Shown here: piece by piece, positions 35,376 through 44,154 of the stretch
Layout of the letters: each line of letters opens with the position of its first letter
How positions within the stretch are numbered: position 1 is the stretch's first letter
Source: Nocardia caishijiensis NBRC 108228
Lineage (GTDB): Bacteria > Actinomycetota > Actinomycetes > Mycobacteriales > Mycobacteriaceae
Assembly: GCF_001612825.1 (NCBI RefSeq)
Contig: NZ_BDBE01000026.1
Coordinates: forward strand, 27,701-91,700
Reading direction: 5' to 3'
Length of the DNA stretch: 64,000 bases
The notes under the pieces: generated by a model
The model's input: the letters and a program-made list of their open reading frames with translations, nothing else
Databases searched by the model: none
Told to the model about the DNA's origin: nothing
Made by a program: the position numbers and the translations under genes

Positions 35376-36739
35376 TCCGGTCGGTCGATGCGGTACCCGT
35401 CTTCGGTGGCGACGACATCGGTGACGGGGCCGGTGGGGCGGCCGCAGCGGCGTTCGCAGCCGGACCAGTGTTGACGACCGGTCGTCACCACGTCGGCGGC
35501 GTCGAGGCCGGTCTCGGCCCGGTCCGGTGCATCGGCAGGGCGGATGCGTTCGGGGCCGGGCTCGGCTGCCGAGGAACGGCTCTCGGTCAGGAGTGTGCGC
35601 TCGGTATCGAGGCCGGGCTCGGCTGTCATGGAACGGCCCTCGGCCGGGAGCGCGCGCTCGATGTCGGCGCCGGGCTCGGCTGTTTCGAGGCTCTCGGTGG
35701 GGTCGGGTGGGTCGCCGCCGAGCACGCGTCCGGTGTCGACGGCGTCGGTGAGGTCGGCGCGGACATCGGTGTGGGACTTGGCGCAGCCGGGGCGGCCCGC
35801 GCAGGCGCTCACCCGTAGCCACGGGGAGTCGGCGTCGAAGATCAAGCCCATCGGCGCGAGCACCCGCACGACGGTCTCGGCGGGACCTTCCGCGAGGTCG
35901 GGCAGCACCACACTGCGCCACGGCGTGAGGAATACGGGCCGTTCCACGGCGGCGAGGAATTCGGCGACGCGGGCGGGCAGGGTACCGAGGGGGACACCGG
36001 CGCCGAGGGCGACCAGGCTGTCGTCCTGTTCGAACCAGCCGATCGGAACGTCGTGTGTCGCACCGAGTTCCAGGCGCGCACCGGTGGGGGAGCGGTCGAG
36101 GGTCTCGGTGACCTTCTCGACGCCGCCGGGGATCTCGTGCAACCGCCACTGCCCCGAATCCGCACGCAGGTCGAGGAAGCCGTGCGCGGCGTCGAGCATG
36201 ACCGGGACGGCCTCGTCGGGAGTGACGCGGATGCCGGTATCGGTCCCGGCGAGCAGCACCGCGAACTCGTCGCCGACGGCCTGGATCCCGATGTCGCCGC
36301 GCAGGGTGCTCACGTCACCACGGCCGTCGTCGAGGGTGAACAGGACCCGGCCCGGCAGGTCGGCCAGCGCGCCATCGGACCGCAAGCCCGCATCGAGTTC
36401 GGTGGCCAGGCCGTGCACATCGGCGAATCCCCCCACCCGCCCGGACAGTGGTGACGCGACGATATTGCGCACCCGCTCGTGCGTCCGACTCGGCAGCAAC
36501 CCCGCCGTCGCCAATCGGGCCGCGAGCTCACCGGCATCGCGCACCTGCCGCAACTGCACATTGCCGCGCGAGGTGAGTTCGAGGTTCCCGTTCCCCAGTT
36601 CGTGTGCGGCCTCCGCGAGCACCCGCACCTGCTCCGATTCCAGCCGCCCGCCGGGCACACGAATCCGCGCCAACGGTCCGTCGGCCGCCTCGTGCAGCCG
36701 CAGCACCCCTGGGCAAGAATCGGGAACACTCCTGGTCAT
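35372..36739 (-). CDS. cobG: Precorrin-3B synthase CobG with repeat insertion
   Basis: This monooxygenase of the aerobic cobalamin pathway is related to sulfite/nitrite reductases. The 455-residue product shows NLELTSRGNVQLRQV (siroheme-type domain) and two cysteine pairs for the [4Fe-4S] cluster, SACAGRPGCAKSHTD and SGCERRCG. Between the pairs lies an acidic insertion of about 75 residues containing three copies of a 19-residue repeat starting AEPG. The start is the ATG at 36739. In M. tuberculosis cobG is adjacent to cobH; here about 4.3 kb of unrelated genes separate them. Confidence 0.9.
   Translation of the reverse strand: MTRSVPDSCPGVLRLHEAADGPLARIRVPGGRLESEQVRVLAEAAHELGNGNLELTSRGNVQLRQVRDAGELAARLATAGLLPSRTHERVRNIVASPLSGRVGGFADVHGLATELDAGLRSDGALADLPGRVLFTLDDGRGDVSTLRGDIGIQAVGDEFAVLLAGTDTGIRVTPDEAVPVMLDAAHGFLDLRADSGQWRLHEIPGGVEKVTETLDRSPTGARLELGATHDVPIGWFEQDDSLVALGAGVPLGTLPARVAEFLAAVERPVFLTPWRSVVLPDLAEGPAETVVRVLAPMGLIFDADSPWLRVSACAGRPGCAKSHTDVRADLTDAVDTGRVLGGDPPDPTESLETAEPGADIERALPAEGRSMTAEPGLDTERTLLTESRSSAAEPGPERIRPADAPDRAETGLDAADVVTTGRQHWSGCERRCGRPTGPVTDVVATEDGYRIDRPD
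35555..35690. repeat. 57-bp tandem repeat inside cobG
   Basis: The word GCCGGGCTCGGCTG begins at 35555, 35612 and 35669, an exact 57-bp period (19 codons). The first two units are highly similar over their full length; the third diverges after about 20 bp. It encodes the AEPGxDxERxLxxExRS units on the minus strand. Confidence 0.85.
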
Positions 36740-36964
36740 GATTCCCCAGCCTACGACCATTCCGTCCCGGCGCCGATCGGTGACCTACCGGGTCCAGGCC
36801 GACCCGCATCCCCTGATCGGCGATCCGCAGCGACCGCTCCGGCGTCACAGCCTTCGTGGTGTGCCACGACCTGCCCGTGTTTGCGCATCGTCGGGAAACG
36901 GTATCCGCCTAGTGTTGGTGGCGGATCGCCACCGGAAGAACGCCCGACAGGAGAGGTCAACCGC

Positions 36965-37639
36965 ATGCTGCGTGAATTCGTGGACAAGCGTGTCGTTCCC
37001 GCGCTCGACAAGGTCGCCCACGCGCAGGCGCCCGTGGTGCATCGTTACGTCGACTGGTTGGGAAGCAGGCACCCCGACGATTCACCCGTGGAACTCGTGC
37101 AGCGGCTCTCGCGCCAGTACCTGGTCGTCGTCACCGCCAGCGGCGTCACCGTCGGGCTCACCGCCGCCGTGCCCGGCATCGGCACGCTGATCGGTCTGGT
37201 TGCCACCGGCGTCGACACCGCCGTCTTCGTGGAAGCGTCGTCGGTGTTCTCGGTGGGTGCCGCCGCGGCCTACGGCGTGGCGCCCGAGGATCCGCGCCAG
37301 CTGAAATTGGTGTCGAAGGTGGTCCTCGGCGACTCGGGCACCAAGGTTCTCGACCAGACCGCGGGCCACACGAAGGGCAAGTGGCTCGGTGTGGTCACCG
37401 ATCACATCCCCGGCCTGTCGAGCATGCCCGACGGACCGGCCAAACGCTTCATCGTGAACTACCTCGTCAAACGTGGCCTGCTCCTGTTCGGCACCCTCAT
37501 TCCGGCGGGCATCGGCGCGGTCATCGGCGGTTACGGCAACAACGCGCTCGGCCGGCTGGTGATCGCCAACGTCTACCGTCACCTGGGCACCGGATCCCCG
37601 GAGATGGTCGCCGCGGGCACCCGCGGCGGTTCGTCTTGA
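36965..37639 (+). CDS. Conserved hypothetical membrane-associated protein (EcsC-like?)
   Basis: This 224-residue protein has two long hydrophobic stretches, YLVVVTASGVTVGLTAAVPGIGTLIGLVATGVDTAVFVEASSVFSVGAAAAYGV (about 50-105) and LLLFGTLIPAGIGAVIGGYGNNALGR (about 175-200). Gly-rich hydrophobic segments like these resemble EcsC-type proteins, but I am not certain. AGGAG precedes the ATG. It stands between cobG (divergent) and the MerR gene with no evident operon partner. Function unknown. Confidence 0.7.
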   Translation: MLREFVDKRVVPALDKVAHAQAPVVHRYVDWLGSRHPDDSPVELVQRLSRQYLVVVTASGVTVGLTAAVPGIGTLIGLVATGVDTAVFVEASSVFSVGAAAAYGVAPEDPRQLKLVSKVVLGDSGTKVLDQTAGHTKGKWLGVVTDHIPGLSSMPDGPAKRFIVNYLVKRGLLLFGTLIPAGIGAVIGGYGNNALGRLVIANVYRHLGTGSPEMVAAGTRGGSS

Positions 37640-37672
37640 CCTTCGAGTCACTGGAAGCCTGAGCATGAGCCG

Positions 37673-38836
37673 GTGACCGACACCGAACTGATCACCATCG
37701 GAGCGTTCGCCCGCGTCTGCGGACTGAACGCCAGTGCTCTGCGCTTCTACGCCGACGCCGGAGTCCTCGTCCCCGCCCTGGTCGACGAGGACACCGGCTA
37801 CCGCTACTACACCCCCGACCAGGCCGCTCCCGCGTGTCTGATCCGCCATCTGCGGGCCGTCGACATGCCGCTACCGGCTGTCGCGGCGGTACTCGCCGAA
37901 CCCGACCCCACCCGGGCCACTCGTCTGCTCGACGCCCACCTCACCGAAATCCGTCGCCGCCGTGCCGAATTCGACGCGGCGGCGGCCGCCGCCCACCGCG
38001 CGCTCGGCGGTTACGTCCGACCGCTGCCCGACCGGACCGAGCGCGGTCCGGAGCTGTCTCCGCTCGACTCGGCCGAGGAGACCGTCCGAATCGGCGGACC
38101 GGTGCTCGCGGCGGCGATCGACCAGGTCCTCACCGCCACCCTCGCCGACTCGGCCCTGCCCGTGCTCGACACCGTCCTGTTCGAGGCGGGCGCCGAAGGG
38201 TTGACGCTCACCGCCACCGACCGATACCGGCTGGCCTCGCGCACGCTGCGCCCGATCACCGCGACGACAGCGTGGACCGCCACCATCGACGCCACCGCGC
38301 TGCGGTCGACAACCTCCTGGCTTCGCCGTCGACACACCGTCGTTCTCCGACCGACCCCCGACCACCTCGAATTCGCCTGTGCCACCGCGGATCCCGATGC
38401 GTCCGTGCCACAGCGTTGCCGCCGCTCCGCCGAGGACTTCCCGAACTACCGGGCCATGCTCGCGGCGCTGCCCCCGACCCGGAGCAGGGTCGTCCTGCCT
38501 CGCCGACACTTTCTGGAGGCGATGGAACGCGCGGCCGCGCCGACCCTGACGCTGCACCTCAGCTCCCCGGACACGCTCACCGTCTCCGTTCCGGGGCGTG
38601 ACGCCGCACCGGATCAGTCGATCACGGACAACCAGACCACGGTCGATGCGGCTGTCACCGGTGAATCGATGACCGTCCACTTCGCCCTGACCACCCTCTA
38701 CCCGGCCGTCGCGGGTGCGATCGGCCCCGACATCATGCTCGACCTGTCGGCACCCGACCTCCCCGCTCGCATCCGCTCGGCCGACGACGGCGACCTCTTG
38801 ACCCTGGCCATGCCCTGCGAAGCCGCCCCGGCGTAG
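37673..38836 (+). CDS. MerR-family regulator fused to a DnaN (sliding clamp)-like domain
   Basis: This is a 387-residue protein of two parts. Residues 1-110 are a MerR DNA-binding domain and coiled coil (LITIGAFARVCGLNASALRFYADAGVLVPALVDEDTGYRYYTPDQAAPACLIRHLRAVDMPL). Residues about 135-385 resemble DNA polymerase III beta: SALPVLDTVLFEAGAEGLTLTATDRYRLASRTL, RRSAEDFPNYRAM, RVVLPRRHFLEAMERA. A clamp fold in place of the usual MerR effector domain is unusual; similar fusions occur in other actinobacteria from memory. The ligand or partner is unknown. A strong terminator hairpin follows. Confidence 0.82.
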   Translation: MTDTELITIGAFARVCGLNASALRFYADAGVLVPALVDEDTGYRYYTPDQAAPACLIRHLRAVDMPLPAVAAVLAEPDPTRATRLLDAHLTEIRRRRAEFDAAAAAAHRALGGYVRPLPDRTERGPELSPLDSAEETVRIGGPVLAAAIDQVLTATLADSALPVLDTVLFEAGAEGLTLTATDRYRLASRTLRPITATTAWTATIDATALRSTTSWLRRRHTVVLRPTPDHLEFACATADPDASVPQRCRRSAEDFPNYRAMLAALPPTRSRVVLPRRHFLEAMERAAAPTLTLHLSSPDTLTVSVPGRDAAPDQSITDNQTTVDAAVTGESMTVHFALTTLYPAVAGAIGPDIMLDLSAPDLPARIRSADDGDLLTLAMPCEAAPA

Positions 38837-38841
38837 TGCTC

Positions 38842-38869
38842 GACCTGCCGGGTTGCGGCCCGGCAGGTC
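38842..38869 (+). terminator. Hairpin terminator after the MerR-DnaN gene
   Basis: GACCTGCCGGG (38842-38852) pairs perfectly with CCCGGCAGGTC (38859-38869) around a 6-nt loop, starting 5 bp after the stop codon. It separates this gene from the MarR/SMR unit. Confidence 0.8.
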
Positions 38870-38875
38870 CGGTGC

Positions 38876-38881
38876 TAATTT
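38876..38881 (+). promoter_or_regulatory. Candidate -10 box (TAATTT) for the MarR gene
   Basis: TAATTT lies six bases before the ATG of the MarR gene in an otherwise GC-rich region. The spacing again suggests a leaderless transcript. The adjacent TGCATGCA palindrome overlaps the start codon and could be an autoregulatory site. Confidence 0.4.
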
Positions 38882-38887
38882 AACTGC

Positions 38888-39361
38888 ATGCACAAGCATG
38901 AACTTGCGGAACGGGGAGACCTTCCGGTCGGCGACCCGGTCGACGAGTGGTTTCGTGCGTCCGCTCTCGTCGCGACCGTCGACTCCGGTCTCGGGAAGTG
39001 GCTGACGCTGCATCACGGCATCGGGCTCACCGAGTACCACGCCCTTCGGCAGCTCGCCGCCGCTCCGGACAAGGAGATCCGGGTCAGCGAGCTGGCCGGT
39101 CGGATCGGGCTCAATCAGAGTTCGGTGACCCGGTTGCTCGGGCGCCTCGAAGGGCGCGGGTTCACGCGACGGGATCTGTGTTCGGAGGACGGCCGCGGTG
39201 TGTACGCGGTGATCACCCCGGCGGGGGAGGTGCTCGTGCGGGAGGCGCGTGAGCCCTTCCGGCTCCAGTTGGAACGCCTCCTCGCTGACGCCGCCGAGCT
39301 GTCACCGATCGTCGATGCGCTGGTCGCGCGTCGTTCGGAGACCGACCATCTGAACTCCTGA
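38888..39361 (+). CDS. MarR-family regulator of the SMR efflux pair
   Basis: This 157-residue regulator has a MarR winged helix (HHGIGLTEYHALRQLAAAPDKEIRVSELAGRIGLNQSSVTRLLGRLEGRGFTRRDLCSEDGRGVYAVITPAGEVLV). The wing contains the conserved D-x-R-type segment (EDGRGVY). It lies directly upstream of two small multidrug resistance genes on the same strand, with 67 bp between. Repression of the efflux pair until a drug or cation binds is the likely role. Confidence 0.88.
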   Translation: MHKHELAERGDLPVGDPVDEWFRASALVATVDSGLGKWLTLHHGIGLTEYHALRQLAAAPDKEIRVSELAGRIGLNQSSVTRLLGRLEGRGFTRRDLCSEDGRGVYAVITPAGEVLVREAREPFRLQLERLLADAAELSPIVDALVARRSETDHLNS

Positions 39362-39428
39362 CCTCGTCGCTGTTCGGTGAGGTTCTGACCGCAAATATAT
39401 GTATGTACAACCAAAGAAAGGCATTATC

Positions 39429-39749
39429 GTGAGCTGGCTCTATCTCGCCATCGCCGTCGTCTTCGAGATCGCCGTCGCGCTGGCGGCCGGAAAAGCCAAG
39501 GGCTTCACCGACCTTCGATGGACGATCGCCACACTGGTCAGCGGTGCGATCGCGACCTACTTCCTGAGTCTCGCCCTGCTCACCTTCGACGTCGGCGCCG
39601 GGTACGCGATCTGGACCTCCCTGGCCGGTGTCGGGATCGTCGTCCTCGGTGCGGTGCTGTTCGGTCAGCGCGTGGACTGGCGAAAGGTGGTTGGCATCGT
39701 GATCGTCATCGGCGGTGTCGTCGGCCTGCAGCTCAGCGGTGGCGCCTGA
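39429..39749 (+). CDS. Small multidrug resistance (SMR) transporter subunit 1
   Basis: This 106-residue, four-helix membrane protein has the essential Glu in the first helix (LYLAIAVVFEIAVALAAGKAKG) and YAIWTSLAGVGIVVLGAVLFGQ in the third and fourth helices. SMR proteins exchange lipophilic cations or guanidinium for protons. The GTG at 39429 follows a GAAAGG ribosome site; the longer frame starting at 39399 would add 10 polar residues. It is paired with a second SMR gene, so a heteromeric pump with antiparallel subunits is likely. Confidence 0.88.
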   Translation: MSWLYLAIAVVFEIAVALAAGKAKGFTDLRWTIATLVSGAIATYFLSLALLTFDVGAGYAIWTSLAGVGIVVLGAVLFGQRVDWRKVVGIVIVIGGVVGLQLSGGA

Positions 39750-39796
39750 GCAACCTCGTTCGAAACCCCACTCCTGTCTCACCGAAAGGCCGAACA

Positions 39797-40153
39797 ATGA
39801 CCACCGAGAACCGCACTCCCGCCACTGCCTGGCTCGTCCTCCTGCTCGCAGGCGCCTTCGAAGTCGGCTACGCCTTGGCGGTGGGCGGCAGCCACGGCTT
39901 CACCGTCCTCACCTGGTCGCTGGTCGCGATCGTCTTCTTCCTGCTCACCCTCTTCGCCCTCAGCGTCGCGCTGAAGACGATCGACGTCGGCATCGGCTAC
40001 GCCGTCTGGGCGGGCATCGGGGCGGTCGGCGCCGCGCTGCTCGGGCCGGTGTTCTTCGCGGAAACGCTCACCGTTCTCAAAGCCTTCTGGCTCGCCGTGA
40101 TCATCGCGGGTGTCGTCTGGCTCAAGCTCGCGGACCGCGCCGAGGCCGCCTGA
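39797..40153 (+). CDS. Small multidrug resistance (SMR) transporter subunit 2
   Basis: This 118-residue partner has four predicted helices, with the membrane Glu in LVLLLAGAFEVGYALAVGGSHGF and VGIGYAVWAGIGAVGAALLGPVFFAE. AAAGG precedes the ATG, 47 bp after the first SMR gene. Pairs of this kind (YkkCD or EbrAB type) need both subunits. The downstream cobN leader begins about 40 bp after its stop, so the cobalamin riboswitch may also cap read-through from this operon. Confidence 0.88.
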   Translation: MTTENRTPATAWLVLLLAGAFEVGYALAVGGSHGFTVLTWSLVAIVFFLLTLFALSVALKTIDVGIGYAVWAGIGAVGAALLGPVFFAETLTVLKAFWLAVIIAGVVWLKLADRAEAA

Positions 40154-40189
40154 GCGAGGCCTGGACGCGGGCTGGAAAGTTGCGGGCGC

Positions 40190-40325
40190 GTCCGGGCCAG
40201 TACCATCGACTTGCTCGGCGGGCGTCGAGGAAACCGGTGGAAATCCGGTGCGGTCGCGCCACTGTGAACAGCCAGACCCTCTCCGGCGAGCACCGCAACC
40301 CGATGGGCGCGTCAACCCGAGGAAG
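40190..40325 (+). ncRNA. Cobalamin riboswitch upstream of cobN
   Basis: The leader contains the conserved core of the cobalamin element: GTCGAGGAAACCGGTG, GAAATCCGGTGCGGTCGCGCC, then ACTGTGA, and the B12-box-like AGCCAGACC (40270-40278). A 3' arm with TCCGGCGAGCACCGCAACCC follows. It ends at the GAGGAAGG ribosome site of cobN (GTG at 40336). Ligand binding probably sequesters that site, so B12 excess would shut off the cobaltochelatase. Exact 5' and 3' limits are estimated. Confidence 0.85.
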
Positions 40326-40335
40326 GTCTCACCCT

Positions 40336-43300
40336 GTGATCCTGCTGCTGTCCACCTCCGACACCGACCTGCTGAGCGCCCGGGCGAGCGGCGCCGAGTA
40401 CCGGTGGGCCAACCCGGCCCGCCTGCTGGTCGAGGATCTGGGGGAGCTGCTCGACGGCGTCGACCTGGTGATCGTGCGCATCCTCGGCGGCAGGCGCGCC
40501 TGGGAGGAGGGCCTGGACGCGGTGCGGGCCAGCGGGATTCCGATGGTCGCGCTCGGCGGCGAGATCGCTCCGGACGCGGAACTGATGGAGTGTTCCACCG
40601 TGCCGGTCGGCGTCGCCGCCGACGCCCACAACTACCTCGCCGCGGGTGGCGCCGACAACCTGCGTCAGCTCGCCAACTTCCTGTCCGACACGGTGTTGCT
40701 CACCGGTCACGGGTTCGAGCCGCCGGTCCAGTTGCCGACCTGGGGCGAGCTCGAACGCTCGGCGCGCATCCTCGAACCGCACGCCCCAACGGTCGCCGTC
40801 GTCTACTACCGCGCCCAGCACCTGGCGGGCAACACCGGTTACGTCGATGCATTGTGCACAGCCATCGAAGCCAAGGGCGCCCGTGCCCTGCCCGTCTACG
40901 CGGCGTCGCTGCGAACCGCCGAGCCGGAACTGCTCACCCTCCTCGGCCGGGCCGACGCCCTGGTGGTCACCGTGCTCGCCGCGGGCGGCAGCAAGCCCGC
41001 CACCGCGTCGGCGGGTGGCGACGACGAGGCCTGGGACGTGGCCGCGCTGGCCGCCCTCGACGTGCCGATCCTGCAGGGCCTGTGCCTGACCAGCCCGCGC
41101 GCCCAGTGGGAGGCCAACGACGACGGCCTGTCCCCGCTCGACGTCGCCACCCAGGTGGCGGTGCCGGAGTTCGACGGCCGCATCATCACGGTGCCGTTCT
41201 CGTTCAAGGAGTTCGACGAGGACGGGCTGTCCACCTACGCCCCCGATCCCGAACGCGCGGCCCGCGTCGCCGGGATCGCGGTCCGCCACGCCCGGCTGCG
41301 TCATATTCCCAACGGCGACAAGCGGATCGCGCTCATGCTGTCGGCCTACCCGACCAAACACGCCCGTATCGGCAATGCCGTCGGCCTCGACACCCCGGCG
41401 AGCGCCATCCGCCTGCTCGCCGAAATGCGTTCCGCCGGTTACGACCTCGGCGACATCGACGAGATCCCCGGCCTCGCCGAAGGCGACGGTGACGCCCTGA
41501 TCCACGCCCTGATCGCCGCAGGCGGCCAGGATCCCGACTGGCTCAGCGCCGAACAGCTCGAGGGCAACCCGATCCGCATCGGTGCCACCGTCTACTCCCG
41601 CTGGTTCGAGTCGCTGCCCGCCGACCTGCGTGCGGCCGTGGTCGAGGCTTGGGGTCCGCCGCCGGGCGAACTGTATGTGGACCGCTCGTCCGACCCGGCC
41701 GGTGAGATCGTGATCGCCGCACTGCGTTTCGGCAATGTGGTGCTGATGGTGCAGCCGCCTCGCGGTTTCGGGGAGAACCCGGTCGCCATCTACCACGATC
41801 CCGATCTGCCGCCGAGCCATCACTACCTGGCGGCCTACCGGTGGCTGTCGTCGGCCGACGGTTTCGGTGCCGACGCGATGGTGCACCTCGGCAAGCACGG
41901 CAATCTGGAATGGCTGCCCGGCAAGACCCTCGGCATGTCCGCGTCCTGCGGCACCGACGCCGCGCTCGGCGACCTGCCGCTGATCTACCCGTTCCTGGTG
42001 AACGACCCCGGTGAGGGCACGCAGGCCAAGCGCCGCGCCCACGCCACCCTCGTCGACCACCTCATCCCGCCGATGGCGCGGGCCGAGACCTACGGCGACA
42101 TCTCACGTCTGGAACAGTTGCTCGACGAGCACGCCAACATCTCCGCCCTGGACCCGGCCAAGCTGCCCGCCATCCGCCAGCAGATCTGGACGCTCATGCG
42201 CGCGGCCAAGATGGACCACGACCTCGGCCTGGCCGAACGCCCCGACGAGGACGTCTTCGACGACATGCTCCTGCACGTCGACGGCTGGCTCTGCGAGATC
42301 AAGGATGTGCAGATCCGCGACGGGCTGCACATCCTCGGCCACGCCCCCGAGGGCGAGATGGAACTCGACCTGGTGCTGGCCATGCTGCGCGCCCGTCAGT
42401 TGTGGGGTGGCGAACAGAACGTCCCCGGCCTGCGAGAAGCGTTGGGGCTCAGCGAAGCCGGTGACGAAGCCCGCACCCGCGTGGATGTGGTGGAAGCCCG
42501 CGCCCGTGAGCTGCTCGCAGCCTTGCAAGCGACGGACTGGTCCGTGGATGCCGTGGACGCGCTGGTCGACGACTACGCCACCGCGATTCTCGCCGGGGGA
42601 GTCGACGATTCCTCCGCGTCCGAGTCCGCGAGCGTGACCGAGGGAGCCGGGACCGCCGCAGCGGTAGGCGATGTCGACTCGACGGACGACGCCGCCCGAA
42701 ACACGGCTGACGGCGTGGTTGCAGTCGGAACAGCTGGTCGGTCGGACACCATGAGCGCTGCCGCACCAGGCGGAACGGCTGCGGCAGGCGGTGTCGCGGT
42801 GAGCGGGCGGCTGGACGCGGTGAAGACCGTGCTGCGGTTCGCCGCGACCGAGGTCGTTCCGCGCCTGCGCGAGACCGGTATCGAGATCGCCCGAGTCCTG
42901 CACGCCCTCAACGGTGGTTTCATTCCCGCGGGCCCCAGCGGTTCCCCGCTGCGCGGTCTCATCAACGTGCTGCCGACCGGTCGCAACTTCTATTCCGTCG
43001 ATCCGAAGGCCGTCCCGTCACGCCTGGCCTGGGAGACCGGCCAGGCCATGGCCGAGTCCCTGCTCGCGCGGTACCTGGCCGACCACGGCGAGTACCCGAA
43101 GTCGGTCGGCCTGTCGGTGTGGGGCACCTCGGCCATGCGCACCTCCGGCGACGACATCGCCGAGGTCTTCGCCCTGCTCGGCGTGCGCCCTGTGTGGGAC
43201 GAGGCGAGCCGCCGCGTCACCTCCCTCGAGGTGATTCCCGTGGACGAACTCGGTCGCCCGCGCATCGACGTCACCGTGCGCATCTCCGGCTTCTTCCGCG

Positions 43301-44154
43301 ACGCCTTCCCCCACGTGCTCGCGCTGCTCGACGACGCCGTACGCCTCGTGGCCGCCCTCGACGAACCGGCCGAGGCGAATTATGTTCGCGCCCACGCCGA
43401 CGCGGACCTGGCCGAGCACGGTGACGCCCGCCGCGCCACCACCCGCATCTTCGGTTCCAAGCCCGGCACGTACGGCGCGGGCCTGCTGCAGCTCATCGAC
43501 TCCAAGAGCTGGCGCACCGACGACGACCTCGCCCAGGTGTACACCACCTGGGGTGGCTACGCCTACGGCCGGGACCTCGACGGCGCCCCCGCCGCCGACG
43601 ACATGCGCACCGCCTACCAGCGCATCGCGGTGGCGGCCAAGAACACCGACACCCGCGAACACGACATCGCCGACTCCGACGACTACTTCCAGTACCACGG
43701 CGGCATGGTCGCCACGGTCCGCGCGCTCACCGGGAGGAACCCCGAGGCCTACATCGGCGACTCCACCCGCCCCGACGCGGTCCGCACCCGCACCCTCTCG
43801 GAGGAAACCGCCCGCGTGTTCCGTGCGCGCGTGGTGAACCCGCGCTGGCTCGAGGCGATGCGCCGCCACGGCTACAAGGGTGCCTTCGAGATGGCCGCGA
43901 CCGTCGACTACCTGTTCGGCTACGACGCGACGACCAACGTGGTCGCCGACTGGATGTACGAAAAGCTCTCCGAGAGCTATGTTTTCGACGATGTGAACCG
44001 CAAGTTCATGGAGCAGTCCAACCCCTGGGCCCTGCACGGCATCGCCGAACGACTGCTCGAGGCGGCCGAGCGCGAGCTCTGGGAGCATCCCGAGCCGGAA
44101 ACCCTGGACAAGCTGCGTCAGATCTACCTCGAGACCGAGGGCGAACTCGAGTAG
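40336..44154 (+). CDS. cobN: Cobaltochelatase large subunit CobN
   Basis: This is the 1,272-residue subunit of the ATP-dependent CobNST chelatase that inserts Co2+ into hydrogenobyrinate a,c-diamide. Conserved stretches are SAYPTKHARIGNAVGLDTPAS, ADAMVHLGKHGNLEWLPGKTLGMS, GLHILGHAPEGEM, GGFIPAGPSGSPLRG, LPTGRNFYSVDPKAVPS, SVWGTSAMRTSGDDIAE and WGGYAYGR. Residues about 753-825 are an Ala/Gly/Thr/Asp-rich linker between helical and C-terminal parts. The GTG at 40336 directly follows the riboswitch. The CobS and CobT subunits are not in this window. Its 3' end overlaps the next convergent gene by 31 bp. Confidence 0.95.
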   Translation: MILLLSTSDTDLLSARASGAEYRWANPARLLVEDLGELLDGVDLVIVRILGGRRAWEEGLDAVRASGIPMVALGGEIAPDAELMECSTVPVGVAADAHNYLAAGGADNLRQLANFLSDTVLLTGHGFEPPVQLPTWGELERSARILEPHAPTVAVVYYRAQHLAGNTGYVDALCTAIEAKGARALPVYAASLRTAEPELLTLLGRADALVVTVLAAGGSKPATASAGGDDEAWDVAALAALDVPILQGLCLTSPRAQWEANDDGLSPLDVATQVAVPEFDGRIITVPFSFKEFDEDGLSTYAPDPERAARVAGIAVRHARLRHIPNGDKRIALMLSAYPTKHARIGNAVGLDTPASAIRLLAEMRSAGYDLGDIDEIPGLAEGDGDALIHALIAAGGQDPDWLSAEQLEGNPIRIGATVYSRWFESLPADLRAAVVEAWGPPPGELYVDRSSDPAGEIVIAALRFGNVVLMVQPPRGFGENPVAIYHDPDLPPSHHYLAAYRWLSSADGFGADAMVHLGKHGNLEWLPGKTLGMSASCGTDAALGDLPLIYPFLVNDPGEGTQAKRRAHATLVDHLIPPMARAETYGDISRLEQLLDEHANISALDPAKLPAIRQQIWTLMRAAKMDHDLGLAERPDEDVFDDMLLHVDGWLCEIKDVQIRDGLHILGHAPEGEMELDLVLAMLRARQLWGGEQNVPGLREALGLSEAGDEARTRVDVVEARARELLAALQATDWSVDAVDALVDDYATAILAGGVDDSSASESASVTEGAGTAAAVGDVDSTDDAARNTADGVVAVGTAGRSDTMSAAAPGGTAAAGGVAVSGRLDAVKTVLRFAATEVVPRLRETGIEIARVLHALNGGFIPAGPSGSPLRGLINVLPTGRNFYSVDPKAVPSRLAWETGQAMAESLLARYLADHGEYPKSVGLSVWGTSAMRTSGDDIAEVFALLGVRPVWDEASRRVTSLEVIPVDELGRPRIDVTVRISGFFRDAFPHVLALLDDAVRLVAALDEPAEANYVRAHADADLAEHGDARRATTRIFGSKPGTYGAGLLQLIDSKSWRTDDDLAQVYTTWGGYAYGRDLDGAPAADDMRTAYQRIAVAAKNTDTREHDIADSDDYFQYHGGMVATVRALTGRNPEAYIGDSTRPDAVRTRTLSEETARVFRARVVNPRWLEAMRRHGYKGAFEMAATVDYLFGYDATTNVVADWMYEKLSESYVFDDVNRKFMEQSNPWALHGIAERLLEAAERELWEHPEPETLDKLRQIYLETEGELE

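Noticed and set aside
35555..35690. 57-bp repeats as an integron or attachment element
   Set aside because: The period is a multiple of three and continues the cobG frame without flanking recombinase or inverted ends, so it is a coding minisatellite.
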